Positions 1 through 8,660 of a DNA stretch of 60,663 nt are shown here, one piece after another (positions within the stretch are counted from its first letter, which is position 1; each line of letters opens with the position of its first letter). The DNA is from Desulfococcaceae bacterium HSG9 (GTDB lineage Bacteria; Desulfobacterota; Desulfobacteria; Desulfobacterales; JAUCGF01): positions 1 through 60,663 of the forward strand of contig JAUCGF010000098.1 in assembly GCA_030378005.1 (NCBI GenBank), read 5' to 3'. A model generated the notes under the pieces. It worked only from the letters and a program-made list of their open reading frames with translations, searched no databases and was not told where the DNA came from. Made by a program: the position numbers and the translations under genes.

Positions 1-432
1 TGGAACAGACACAATTAGCTGCATTGAGATCCATTTGAGACCGAAACAATGAATCACTTTATTTTGTGTAGACCGCACAGCATCTCGATAGCACCCTTTG
101 GCTCCGATCTTTTTTCCTTTACGTCGTTCAACAGTTTCATCAATTGCGATGACAATTGGCAGACAAGGGGCTACCATAACAATCAGTAAAGGAAGTAATA
201 TTTTAGCGGCACAGAGGCTATTCCATTTTGCTCTGTTTAGCACCCGATGGTAATTGGTGAATTTTTTTTCATCACTTAGCCCCATAACCCTTAAAGCCGA
301 AGTGACGGTTCGCTTACCGGTACAAAGTACGGAACCGATGATCAGCACTTGGGTGTTAAGCCAAACCGTATTTGAAAAAAGAGTGGCAAAAGGGATTAAA
401 ACAGTTTCGATTTCCGGTGACAGAAAATGCAT
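1..432 (-). CDS. IS701-like/DDE_5 transposase, N-terminal part (runs off window)
   Basis: The frame is open from an ATG at 432 to base 1 (144 codons, no stop), so only the N-terminal part is visible. The stretch around residues 100-125 reads AIDETVERRKGKKIGAKG followed by CYRDAVRST, which is typical of the DDE_5/IS701-like transposase family, with the first catalytic Asp in 'IDET'. A GGAGG ribosome binding site lies at 438-442 (minus strand), and a short palindrome lies just upstream at 447-465. The rest of the gene and the far end of the element are outside the window, so intactness cannot be judged. The family assignment is by motif recognition only. Confidence 0.75.
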   Translation of the reverse strand, partial: MHFLSPEIETVLIPFATLFSNTVWLNTQVLIIGSVLCTGKRTVTSALRVMGLSDEKKFTNYHRVLNRAKWNSLCAAKILLPLLIVMVAPCLPIVIAIDETVERRKGKKIGAKGCYRDAVRSTQNKVIHCFGLKWISMQLIVSVP

Positions 433-446
433 AGCATAACCTCCGA

Positions 447-465
447 GTAGAATTCAAAATTCTAC
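447..465. repeat. Palindrome upstream of the transposase start
   Basis: Two perfect 8-bp arms (GTAGAATT / AATTCTAC) separated by 3 bases, directly upstream of the transposase ribosome binding site. It may be part of the insertion sequence control region. The terminal inverted repeat of the element could not be fixed because only one end is in the window. Confidence 0.4.
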
Positions 466-624
466 TTGTAAGCTATTTCATGCGCTCTGTCCATCGCTAA
501 ATCACTCTGTGTTAGAAATCAGCTCGAAAATACTCTCCTTGATAGTAAGTAAAAACGATTTTAAAATGGCCAAAGTCGAGTTGTTATTCTATGATTTGAA
601 TTAAAATAAATATGGAGGATTGTG

Positions 625-1989
625 ATGGAAAATTTATTGTCTGTATTCAATGAGAACTTCGGTTTGATTACGCTAATTATTCTTTGTGTAACCCCAGCTA
701 TATTACCTCTACCACTTATATTTTCAGAAGCAATTGTCCCCTCCTCCTCCTACGATCGAATAAGTCCAACAGAACAAATTCGTTCAATGTTTTGTTTTAT
801 CTTATTCGTTATAAATGTACTGTCGTTAATTTTATGGATATTGTTTTCACTTGCATCAGAATCATTGATCCATGAAATGGCAAAAGATGGAGAGTTGGAT
901 CGAGTCAAAGCAACGGTAGATAAGACGTATATTGCTATTGATGAATTAGATTATTACAAACGAACCCCTTTGCATTATGCCGCAAAATCGAACCTTTTTA
1001 AACCTCAATTCTTGGAAGTTATGGAATATCTTCTTATTCAAGGAGCTAATATTAATGCTCAAGACAAATATGGTAACACCCCTCTACACTATGCTGCTAT
1101 GAATAATAATGAGCAGACCGTTAAATACCTTGTGGCCGAAGGGTGTGAAACTAATTTGACCAATAATCAGGGAAATACTCCTTTGCACAATGCCATCGAA
1201 AAAAACAGAAGGAAATCAGTAGAATTTCTTTTGCAACATGGTTCTGACTTACACATAAAAAACAATCAAACAGTTACCCCCATGGGTATTGCAAAACGGA
1301 TTAATGATAAAAGAGTCATGGAACTTATAAAGACTTATACAGAAGGAACGACAGCCAAACTCGAAACCCCTAAACAAAAGATTGAACGTTTGGAACAGAT
1401 GAATTATACTCTCATCATGGAGAATAAAGAATTAAAAGTCAAAAATACTTCTTGTGAGCAAGAGTTGAAAAAGCTAAAGGATGCACCTCATAAGTTATGG
1501 AAAACAGGCATAGAATTATTAATTAAAGATAACTTTATCGAAGCGAAGAAAACATTTGAACAAGTTAAATTTTATTACGCTAATCAGGAGACTTCTTCGC
1601 CTGTTACATTGGAAATGATACAAGAAAAAATTCAGATTTGTACTTATCATAATATCCTCAATAGTTCTGATATTTTAAAAAATAGCATAACGATTCAAAA
1701 GTATATCAATAAGTTGAAAGGAATAGAATCAGAAAAATTAAAAGAAAAAATATCTACGGTTCTCAATTTATTAGCTGAATATGATGGTATACTATCCTTG
1801 GAACCAAGCAAGCAGGATGTTGAGACAAAAACTAGCATCATTTTACAGGATTTACAAGTAATGGAGAATCGTTTAGTAGATTTTATCACACAATATAAGA
1901 ACATTGCTGAATATCAAAACATGATTAGTTGTGCAAAGAATAAATTGAAAAAAATCCAGCAGTATATCAAATATTGGCAAGATAGGTAA
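625..1989 (+). CDS. Membrane-anchored ankyrin-repeat protein with coiled coil
   Basis: Two hydrophobic segments (about residues 13-35 and 55-78) precede ankyrin repeats (about 110-240) with the classic TPLHYAA / TPLHNAI signatures. A charged, probably coiled-coil stretch follows (about 250-287) and then a Lys/Glu-rich helical C-terminus of unknown fold. The ATG at 625 was chosen over the in-frame GTG at 622 because GGAGG at 614-618 then sits 6 bases upstream. Ankyrin repeats mediate protein binding; the partner is unknown. The gene stands alone between a transposase and an ATP-grasp gene and is AT-richer than the downstream genes, which suggests acquisition. No enzymatic motif was seen. Confidence 0.75.
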   Translation: MENLLSVFNENFGLITLIILCVTPAILPLPLIFSEAIVPSSSYDRISPTEQIRSMFCFILFVINVLSLILWILFSLASESLIHEMAKDGELDRVKATVDKTYIAIDELDYYKRTPLHYAAKSNLFKPQFLEVMEYLLIQGANINAQDKYGNTPLHYAAMNNNEQTVKYLVAEGCETNLTNNQGNTPLHNAIEKNRRKSVEFLLQHGSDLHIKNNQTVTPMGIAKRINDKRVMELIKTYTEGTTAKLETPKQKIERLEQMNYTLIMENKELKVKNTSCEQELKKLKDAPHKLWKTGIELLIKDNFIEAKKTFEQVKFYYANQETSSPVTLEMIQEKIQICTYHNILNSSDILKNSITIQKYINKLKGIESEKLKEKISTVLNLLAEYDGILSLEPSKQDVETKTSIILQDLQVMENRLVDFITQYKNIAEYQNMISCAKNKLKKIQQYIKYWQDR

Positions 1990-2065
1990 ACTAACTATAA
2001 AGGTGGCAACACCGATTTAACACAGTAGCATCCACAATTTTAAGTGAAACAGAGCGCTATATTCA

Positions 2066-3055
2066 ATGAAAAAAATATTATTAATTACCGGCCCGGCAGG
2101 CGATGCCCAAGGATGGGGAGATATCAACGTCACCCAAAGTATCAAAAAAGCGATTGATGATTCCGGAAAAAATGCCCGAATCGCCTTTGTGAACACTATG
2201 GATGAGTTTTACTTCAGCCTTGAAAAAAACAGCTTCGATATTGTCTGGAGTGCGCTTTATCATATTTCCGGCAAATCAGAGACCGTCGGCATGGGTGATA
2301 ATAATGAAAAATGGCTTGCTGATATATTTGATGATAAAGGCATCCCCTATATCGGGCCGGATGCCAAAACCATGAAGGCCTTAATCCATAAAACCGAAAC
2401 TCACAAGATACTGAAAAAAATGAAAATTTCAGTTCCCTACCATTATCAACTCGAAACATCCGATCCCCTTCCAGACATTGTTTATCCCGCTTTTGTAAAA
2501 CCGAGTTATGAGTCAAGGTCTGTGGGAATCAGCGATGAAAGCGTTGTTTTTTCTTCTGAAGAACTTAGCAAAAGAATCAATTATATTGAAAGCCGGTTTG
2601 AACAGCCTGCTCTGGTGGAAGAATATCTTCCCGGAGATGAATATACCGTTTTGATGCTGGGCAATGGTGTGCATCAAGTGTTTTTACCCGGCAAGGTTAT
2701 GGTTGATTCGTCATTGTTCGGAAAATATCCCATCCTGAGAAGTGATTTAAGAGGGGTTGGTGTTACCAAAATAAAGCCTGTCACTCGCAAGAAAGAAGAG
2801 CTTATCGAACTTTGCAGACAAGCTGTGGAAGCGTTGAACTGCCTGGATCATGTCAGAGCTGACATGCGCCTTGATGCTGATGGCGTCCTGAAAATCATCG
2901 AAGTCAACGGCATACCCGGCTTAAAACCCGCGAAAAGCTGGAGTCCCCAGATATTTTCCCTACGGTATCCTTCTTCTGACGGCCCCTTGGAAGAATATCG
3001 CAAACTCATCGACCATATTGTAACATCTGCTTTGGCACGTTGCAATATAGAGTAA
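2066..3055 (+). CDS. D-alanine--D-alanine ligase-like ATP-grasp protein
   Basis: At 329 residues this is about the length of Ddl-family ligases. An N-terminal domain (MKKILLITGPAGDAQGWGD) is followed by an ATP-grasp fold: FVKPSYESRSVGIS in the lysine/loop region, VEEYLPGDEYTV, and a C-terminal metal-binding stretch with RADMRLD and IIEVNGIPGL. Such enzymes join a carboxylate to an amine using ATP. Whether this one makes D-Ala-D-Ala, another D-amino-acid dipeptide or an unrelated product cannot be told; it is not in a mur/fts cluster. It lies convergent to a BlaI/BlaR1-type pair, so a cell-wall link is possible but only inferred. No strong Shine-Dalgarno precedes the ATG. Confidence 0.75.
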   Translation: MKKILLITGPAGDAQGWGDINVTQSIKKAIDDSGKNARIAFVNTMDEFYFSLEKNSFDIVWSALYHISGKSETVGMGDNNEKWLADIFDDKGIPYIGPDAKTMKALIHKTETHKILKKMKISVPYHYQLETSDPLPDIVYPAFVKPSYESRSVGISDESVVFSSEELSKRINYIESRFEQPALVEEYLPGDEYTVLMLGNGVHQVFLPGKVMVDSSLFGKYPILRSDLRGVGVTKIKPVTRKKEELIELCRQAVEALNCLDHVRADMRLDADGVLKIIEVNGIPGLKPAKSWSPQIFSLRYPSSDGPLEEYRKLIDHIVTSALARCNIE

Positions 3056-3161
3056 GCAGGACTGTTCAGTTCTAAAATTGCCAGACAAGCATTTTTTTTG
3101 GCATACCGAAGCTTTTAACTATCACAGGAGGAAACTCAATGTTAAAAAACTTTAGTTCCCT

Positions 3162-4514
3162 TTATTTATTTGGCTTCACATCGGAATTATTATCAATTTC
3201 AGACAGCACTTCGGCATCTTTCTGTCTGACTTCCGGCATCGGGTCTTGCAGTGTCTTGCGTAATGCTGTCACTATTCTGGGATTATGGTTTTCTATGGAC
3301 AGGGCATTGACAGCATCAAAGCGAACATCCTTACATTCGTCATTGATCTGGGTGATTAGCTCGGTAATTCGTTGATTGCTCAAAGTTTTGGCAGGGGCGC
3401 TGATTTGAATCGTATGGCCCCGGTTACAAGATTCGGCCTTAGAAGCGACCCTTTGGCTCTGATATGAATTGTCGCACCAGATAGTCACCGGTGACAGGAA
3501 CAGCAGAGCCGCCGCGATCAGCATGGCCACGACCGCTGCGGTATGCGGACGTATCGGTTTTCGATCAAGTTTCGGATCAAGGATGCACAACAAACGATCT
3601 TTGAGTCCGGACCCTTCGGAAATGGCCGCTTCCCGCCATAACGGCTTGCTGAACGCCCCTAAATCAGCGGCGACCTCCATCAATTGAGCGGCATAAGCTG
3701 ACGGTTTGACACCGGCGTTCAGTACCGCGTTGTCGCAGGCGCGTTCTCGTTCTATCCTCAGTTGACGCACGATCAGCCACACCAATGGGTTGCACCAATA
3801 TAAAATCAGAGCGATCTTGGCCGGGATTTCAATCAAGCTGTCCCGGCGTCTGATATGTGCCAACTCATGTGAAAGCACGATTCTTAACTGTTGTTCGCTC
3901 CATTGATGCGAACTTTGCGGCAAAACGACTTTGTTCCTGAAAACCCCGCTGATTACAGCGGTGTTTATCTCCCGGCTTTGATATAATTGAACCGTGCGAT
4001 CTATGCCAGCCTCTTTGCAGAGTTCTTCGAGCAAAGCCATATATCGATCACCGCGAAGCGGCAACGCCTTTCGTAATAACCATCGCAGGCTTATATCACC
4101 AAGAAGCAGCCACAAAAGACTGCCGATTGCGCCCATAATCCAAGCTGAAAGAAACCATATCGGCCATCTCTGCAAAGCGGCCGGCCATTTGGAAGAATTT
4201 TCAGCCAAACTCTTATCAGGCGCTGTTGATTTCAGGTTCGCGGCAGGGGGAGCGGTCTGCGCGCTGTTCAGATTGACACCGGCAACCGGAGCGGCTAATA
4301 GCGAAACCCTCCACTCAGGCGTGATTATCGAAAAAAACGGCAGTAACACAATGCCGAAAACCGCAAAATTCAGCGCCAGACTGTGAAACGATGCGGCACG
4401 ATATCGGAATATCTTCAATATCAATCCGCAAACCGCGAGTAGCACAGCACTTTTGACAAGAATATCTATGGCCAGTTTGGTGAACCATGCAGCAAAACCC
4501 GGATCGATTTCCAT
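3162..4514 (-). CDS. BlaR1/MecR1-type M56 membrane metallopeptidase with atypical C-terminus
   Basis: This is a 450-residue membrane protein. N-terminal TM segments lie at about 13-35, 48-65 and 120-140, followed by the M56 zinc peptidase core with HELAH at 216-220 and a downstream RERERACDNA zinc-ligand region near 255-262. Another TM lies near 325-345. True BlaR1 proteins carry a beta-lactam-binding sensor of about 250 residues at the C-terminus. Here only about 100 residues follow the last TM, containing a HEAT-like stretch (VRFDAVNAL, PEVRQKDAEVL) and no SxxK-type sensor. It is 2 bases downstream of the blaI-like gene, so almost certainly co-transcribed. The expected role is to sense a signal and inactivate the repressor; the signal is unknown. 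Confidence 0.85.
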   Translation of the reverse strand: MEIDPGFAAWFTKLAIDILVKSAVLLAVCGLILKIFRYRAASFHSLALNFAVFGIVLLPFFSIITPEWRVSLLAAPVAGVNLNSAQTAPPAANLKSTAPDKSLAENSSKWPAALQRWPIWFLSAWIMGAIGSLLWLLLGDISLRWLLRKALPLRGDRYMALLEELCKEAGIDRTVQLYQSREINTAVISGVFRNKVVLPQSSHQWSEQQLRIVLSHELAHIRRRDSLIEIPAKIALILYWCNPLVWLIVRQLRIERERACDNAVLNAGVKPSAYAAQLMEVAADLGAFSKPLWREAAISEGSGLKDRLLCILDPKLDRKPIRPHTAAVVAMLIAAALLFLSPVTIWCDNSYQSQRVASKAESCNRGHTIQISAPAKTLSNQRITELITQINDECKDVRFDAVNALSIENHNPRIVTALRKTLQDPMPEVRQKDAEVLSEIDNNSDVKPNK

Positions 4515-4516
4515 AT

Positions 4517-4912
4517 CTATCGCCCCTTTCGTTCAGATTCCTTGATGAGACTGACGATCTTACTCTTTTCTTCCTCTGATATGTCGGCCTCTGATTTTTT
4601 TAGCAGCGCAATGGCGGCCCTTCCCGCCGAACCTTTAAAAAAAGTGTCCAGAAGATGCGCCAGAGCCGACTCCCTGGCTTCCGCCGCCGGAATAACCGGA
4701 TGGTAAATATAGCGGTTGTTGGCCTCCCGTTCGTGATACAGATACCCTTTGCTTTCAAGAATGCTCATCAGTTTACGAACCGTCGAGTAACTCGGTTTGT
4801 CCGGCAATTCCGAAACCATATCGGCCGCGCACACGACCCCGCGCTTGTAAACGACATCCATGATTTGCCGCTCCCTGCGGCTCAGTTTGCTGATTAACGA
4901 TTTTTGTGACAT
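4517..4912 (-). CDS. BlaI/MecI/CopY-family transcriptional repressor
   Basis: At 131 residues it has the usual length. The winged-helix N-terminus includes LSRRERQIMDVVYKRG and a recognition-helix region SYSTVRKLMSILESKGYL, with the family's YxYHPV stretch after it. The C-terminal helices act as dimerisation and cleavage region in the family. The Shine-Dalgarno GGAGGGGAAAA lies just upstream of the ATG on the minus strand. It heads the operon with the M56 peptidase (gap 2 bases). It probably represses its own promoter at the repeated sites 4929-5005. No beta-lactamase or penicillin-binding protein gene is adjacent. Confidence 0.9.
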   Translation of the reverse strand: MSQKSLISKLSRRERQIMDVVYKRGVVCAADMVSELPDKPSYSTVRKLMSILESKGYLYHEREANNRYIYHPVIPAAEARESALAHLLDTFFKGSAGRAAIALLKKSEADISEEEKSKIVSLIKESERKGR

Positions 4913-4928
4913 TTTCCCCTCCTTTTCT

Positions 4929-5005
4929 ATGCGAAATTATTAACATGCGAATTTATTAGCATGGTTGATAAACGCTTGTCAAGTGATAATGCGAAAATTT
5001 TCACT
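4929..5005 (-). promoter_or_regulatory. Promoter with repeated BlaI-type operator-like sites
   Basis: On the minus strand a consensus TTGACA lies at 4977-4982, with an 18-base spacer to TAATAA at 4953-4958. Three related sites share the core ATGCGAA followed by an AT-rich stretch: 4929-4946, 4945-4962 (also a dyad, ATGC...GCAT) and 4989-5005. They overlap the putative -10 element and flank the -35. Position and repetition suggest autoregulation by the BlaI-like protein; this is inferred. Confidence 0.55.
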
Positions 5006-5408
5006 TACGCTTGTTTACAAACATATACAGCATATCAAAGCATGCGTTTTCCATTACAATAGCGATTTATCTGTAGGAACAGTTCGGCCTGGAGTGCGAT
5101 GCTTGTCCGATATAATATTTTGAAATAATTGCTAAAAAGCGAAAAACAGTTGTATTTTAATTTAAAGATAATTTTTTTTAAAAAAAGCTTTACAAATAAA
5201 CATAATTGGTATTATAGTCGCAGAAAATTTATGAAGCTCATTTAGAATTAATAATAATGAAATATTTATGAAGTACATTTAGGCTTACAGCAGGATGGAG
5301 CTATACTGGCTATTATGTAATAATTTGTCTTTGAACCGTTTTTTCTAAAAACTTCCATCCATGATTTCCAATAATGGATGGATACTAACCAAAGCAAAGG
5401 AGGAGAAA
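5006..5408. other. Intergenic region with a spaced direct repeat before the TRAP operon
   Basis: AT-rich gap between the divergent blaI-like and TAXI genes. Two near-identical 19-mers (ATTTATGAAGCTCATTTAG-type, 17 of 19 identical) lie at 5227-5245 and 5264-5282, 37 bases apart centre to centre, which is close to integral helical turns and compatible with a regulator binding site for the TRAP operon. No convincing promoter hexamers or open frame were seen. Confidence 0.4.
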
Positions 5409-6434
5409 GTGAAGAAGAAAATTTCAAGTGTTATTTTCGTTTTGACAATGGCAATGCTTTTGACAGGAGGCGCGCCCATGGGCGTTATGGCTCAGGAGCT
5501 TAAACCGACTACAATGACATGGGTGGCCGGTGGTGTTGGAGGGGGCTGGTACGCACAGGCAGGCGGTCTGGCACGCCTCATAACAGAAAAAGAGCCCAAG
5601 ATCATACTCAAAGTCGTACCCGGTGGAGGAGTGGTCAACCCAGTGCGGATTTCCCGAGGCAAGGACGGCTTGGCCTGGGGGGTCACCTTTGTGGATAAAA
5701 TGGCATACGAGGGCATAGCTCCTGTTTATAAAAGCCCCAATCCCAATGTACGTGCCATGGGCGGTATCTTTGGCATTTCATACATCCACATATTGGCGGC
5801 CGCCGACCAGAAGATCAAAACCTTTGACGAGGTGGTAGCCATGGTCAAGGCAGGTAAATCAATACGTGTGGCCATGCCGATGAAGGGCACTTCCGACCTT
5901 CCCGTGGTTAAGGCGATTCTGAAATACTACGGTATCTCATTCGAAGCCATCAAAAAGGCCGGTGGCAAAATCCAGCAGGCAGTCTATGCCGACATGGTCA
6001 GTCTGTATAAGGATCGACATGTGGATTTTGTGTTTACCCACCTGGGCCTGCCTGGTGCCGCTATTACCGAAATGACGATGAGCCGCGATAGCGTTCTTTT
6101 ATCCACCTCCAAAGAATGTATCGACACATTGGCCGAGGAATTGGGTACCATTGGCACAGCTTCGGGCATAGCCCATATTGCCGGTGGCACTTATAAAGGC
6201 AATCCTGATAATGTACCGTCCGTCACCACGGCTGCCGAGCTGTTGGTCAGCAAAGATGTGCCGGATGTAGTGGCCTACACGATCCTTAAAATACTCGGTG
6301 ACAATATTGAGGAAGTGCATAAAATCAACGATAAAAACAAGACATTCATTCCCAAAACGGGCTGGGTTAACGTAGCCGTCCCGTTGCATCCCGGTGCAAT
6401 TAAGTATTATAAAGAAAAAGGCTATATGAAGTAA
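5409..6434 (+). CDS. TAXI-family TRAP transporter solute-binding protein
   Basis: Secreted binding protein of 341 residues with a clear signal peptide ending near VMAQE. The mature start (TTMTWVAGGVGGGWYAQAGG) and the pattern VVPGGGVVNPVRI...GLAWGVTF match the TAXI (TRAP-associated extracytoplasmic immunogenic) family. GTG at 5409 was chosen because AAAGGAGGAG lies 5-8 bases upstream and the signal peptide starts there; an upstream in-frame ATG at 5361 would add a non-signal tail. It is followed 97 bases later by the fused permease. TAXI proteins bind glutamate-like or other organic acids; the ligand here is unknown but may be the substrate of the downstream dehydrogenase. Confidence 0.88.
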   Translation: MKKKISSVIFVLTMAMLLTGGAPMGVMAQELKPTTMTWVAGGVGGGWYAQAGGLARLITEKEPKIILKVVPGGGVVNPVRISRGKDGLAWGVTFVDKMAYEGIAPVYKSPNPNVRAMGGIFGISYIHILAAADQKIKTFDEVVAMVKAGKSIRVAMPMKGTSDLPVVKAILKYYGISFEAIKKAGGKIQQAVYADMVSLYKDRHVDFVFTHLGLPGAAITEMTMSRDSVLLSTSKECIDTLAEELGTIGTASGIAHIAGGTYKGNPDNVPSVTTAAELLVSKDVPDVVAYTILKILGDNIEEVHKINDKNKTFIPKTGWVNVAVPLHPGAIKYYKEKGYMK

Positions 6435-6531
6435 AAAATTGATGCAAGGTATCGTGCCGGGGGTTTGAACTGACAATTGAGATCGGATCGTCTCCGGCCC
6501 GACCTCACAGAATCTAAAAAGGAAAAAAATC

Positions 6532-8436
6532 GTGCGAGAGTTTAAAGGTACGCAGAAATGGATAATGGAAGGATGGCTTGTAGTGTTGTCTCTGTTCCAG
6601 CTTTATACCGCCATCTTCGGTATTTTTCAGCCAAGACCGCAACGCGGTATTCACCTGATGTTTATCTTGCCGGCTGCCTTTATTCTTTTTCCCGCCGCAA
6701 AAAAATGGGCATCTGACCGCGTGCCTATCTATGACTGGTTCCTGGCCATTCTGGCGCTTTTACCCCCAATCTATCTGCTGTTCAACAATGACTATCTTAC
6801 TGAACGGCTTAAATTCGTCGATCCGGTGCTTCCCATCGAGATGATCCTCGGTGCGCTGAACATTATACTGCTGCTGGAAGCGATACGACGTACGGTGGTA
6901 CTGGCCATGACTATTCTGATCGCATCCTTTATCGGCTACCTGTACATCGCCCCTTTTCTTTCCGGGGTTTTTTACAGCAAGGCTCCGATGTTTTCCGAAT
7001 TGGTCGAAATGCACTATCTGATCACCGATTCGGGTATCTACGGTGCCATTACCGGTGTGGCCGCCACTTTTGTGGCTTTATTCGTGATATTCGGAGCCGT
7101 CATGGAGACGACCAACACCGGTCTTTTTTTTACCGACTTGGCATCACGCTTGGCTGGCAAAAGCAAAGGCGGCCCCGCTAAAATTGCGGTGATTAGCAGC
7201 GGCCTTTTCGGCTCCATCAGCGGGGTGGCCGCGGCCAATGTCTATTCCACCGGAACGTTCACTATCCCATTGATGAAAAAACTGGGCTACCGACCCCGTT
7301 TCGCCGGTGCGGTGGAGGCATCCGCTTCCGTTGGCGGCATGATGATGCCTCCGGTGATGGGTGCAGGCGCTTTTGTCATGTCCGAGATAACCGGAATTCC
7401 TTATGTGAAAATCATCATCGCTGCCACTCTGGGTTCTCTTCTGTTCTACGCCAGCCTGGTGTTCAGGGTTCATTTCACGGCTTTAAGGGAAGAACTTAAA
7501 AGCATGGATGAAAAGGATATAAAACCGTTAAAGGCGATCCTGAAGGATATTTATCTCTTGGTCCCCATGGTCGTTTTGGTGGTTATATTGCTTATCGGCT
7601 ACTCGCCTTTCAGGGCTGCAATTTATGCTATCGCTATATGCTTTTTGTTCAGTTTTTTTAAGCGCGAAAATCGGATGACCCCCATAAAAATTTGGGAGAC
7701 TCTGCGTCTGGGCGGTCAGAATATGATCATGATCGGCATGGCTTGCGCCGGGGCCGGCATGGTCGTCAGCATTGTGACTCACACCGGACTGGCACTTGGT
7801 ATTGCCACTGTTATAACAAACTGGTCCGGCGGCCAATTGCTGCCCGCCTTGGTCTTAATCATGATTACATCCCTGACTTTGGGCATGGGGCTTCCTTGCA
7901 CACCAGCGTATATTATCGCCATCACTATCGGCGGCCCGGCACTCATTGCAATGGGCTGCGACCTGTTGTCTTCACACATGTTCGTGTACTACTTCGCGAT
8001 CCTGGCCGGTGTCACCCCGCCTGTATGTATCGCCGCCTACTGCGGAGCAGCCATTGCGGGCTCCAAGCCCTTGCAGACGGGGTTTGAGTCTTTAAAGCTG
8101 GCGCTGGTCGGTTTTATCGTACCTTACGTTTTTGTTTTCAACGAAGCCCTTCTCATGCAGGGCAGCGTTGTGGGCATACTGACCGTTTCCACCCTGCTTC
8201 TTTTATGTGTGATTTTATCCGCCGGCGGATTAAGCGGTTATTTATTCAAAGCCATGGACGTTGGCGGCCGAGTCGTTACCTTAGCTTTTGCAATCGGAGC
8301 TGCTGCGCTTTGCACTATGCCGGATTTGACTGATAAACCCCTGATGCTCGCAGCCAGCATAACCGTGCTGGTGATTTTTTGGATTCTGGTTTTCAGGAAA
8401 AAGAAACCGCTTGAACCGGTTACAGTCGAGGCATAG
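6532..8436 (+). CDS. TRAP transporter fused permease (4TM + 12TM type)
   Basis: A 634-residue inner-membrane protein with about 16-18 hydrophobic segments, matching the fused TRAP permeases that accompany TAXI binding proteins. DctM-like landmarks include GSISGVAAANVYSTG, ASVGGMMMPPVMGAGAFVM and the second-half repeat GMGLPCTPAYIIA. It is expected to drive ion-coupled import of the ligand delivered by the upstream binding protein. Translation probably starts at GTG 6532, preceded by AAAAAGGAAAAA. The last 150 residues are less conserved hydrophobic helices. Confidence 0.9.
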   Translation: MREFKGTQKWIMEGWLVVLSLFQLYTAIFGIFQPRPQRGIHLMFILPAAFILFPAAKKWASDRVPIYDWFLAILALLPPIYLLFNNDYLTERLKFVDPVLPIEMILGALNIILLLEAIRRTVVLAMTILIASFIGYLYIAPFLSGVFYSKAPMFSELVEMHYLITDSGIYGAITGVAATFVALFVIFGAVMETTNTGLFFTDLASRLAGKSKGGPAKIAVISSGLFGSISGVAAANVYSTGTFTIPLMKKLGYRPRFAGAVEASASVGGMMMPPVMGAGAFVMSEITGIPYVKIIIAATLGSLLFYASLVFRVHFTALREELKSMDEKDIKPLKAILKDIYLLVPMVVLVVILLIGYSPFRAAIYAIAICFLFSFFKRENRMTPIKIWETLRLGGQNMIMIGMACAGAGMVVSIVTHTGLALGIATVITNWSGGQLLPALVLIMITSLTLGMGLPCTPAYIIAITIGGPALIAMGCDLLSSHMFVYYFAILAGVTPPVCIAAYCGAAIAGSKPLQTGFESLKLALVGFIVPYVFVFNEALLMQGSVVGILTVSTLLLLCVILSAGGLSGYLFKAMDVGGRVVTLAFAIGAAALCTMPDLTDKPLMLAASITVLVIFWILVFRKKKPLEPVTVEA

Positions 8437-8660
8437 TCCGTAAACAGTTAATCGGTTGCAATGATTTCTGTTTCCTCTACTACAACATTTCAAAAATGTG
8501 GCCGAAGTGGCGTGCCCTGATAAATATATAACCTACCGGGATTCACAGGCATAAACATCACACCTGAAACCGTGGCGCATCTTTTTATTAAAAAATACCC
8601 GAAATGGATGCAAACTGGGAAGCCAGCGGACTTTAAGCTTATAACAGGAGAATTACAACA
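8437..8660. other. Gap between permease and dehydrogenase genes
   Basis: About 220 bases without a convincing gene. The only clear element is the ribosome binding site AGGAG at 8646-8650 for the next gene. Neither a strong terminator nor a promoter was seen, so read-through from the TRAP genes into the dehydrogenase genes is possible. Confidence 0.4.

Noticed and set aside
3031-3050. TGGCACGTTGCA as a sigma-54 promoter
   Set aside because: The spacing between GG and GC is only 6 bases instead of 10, and it lies inside a coding region.
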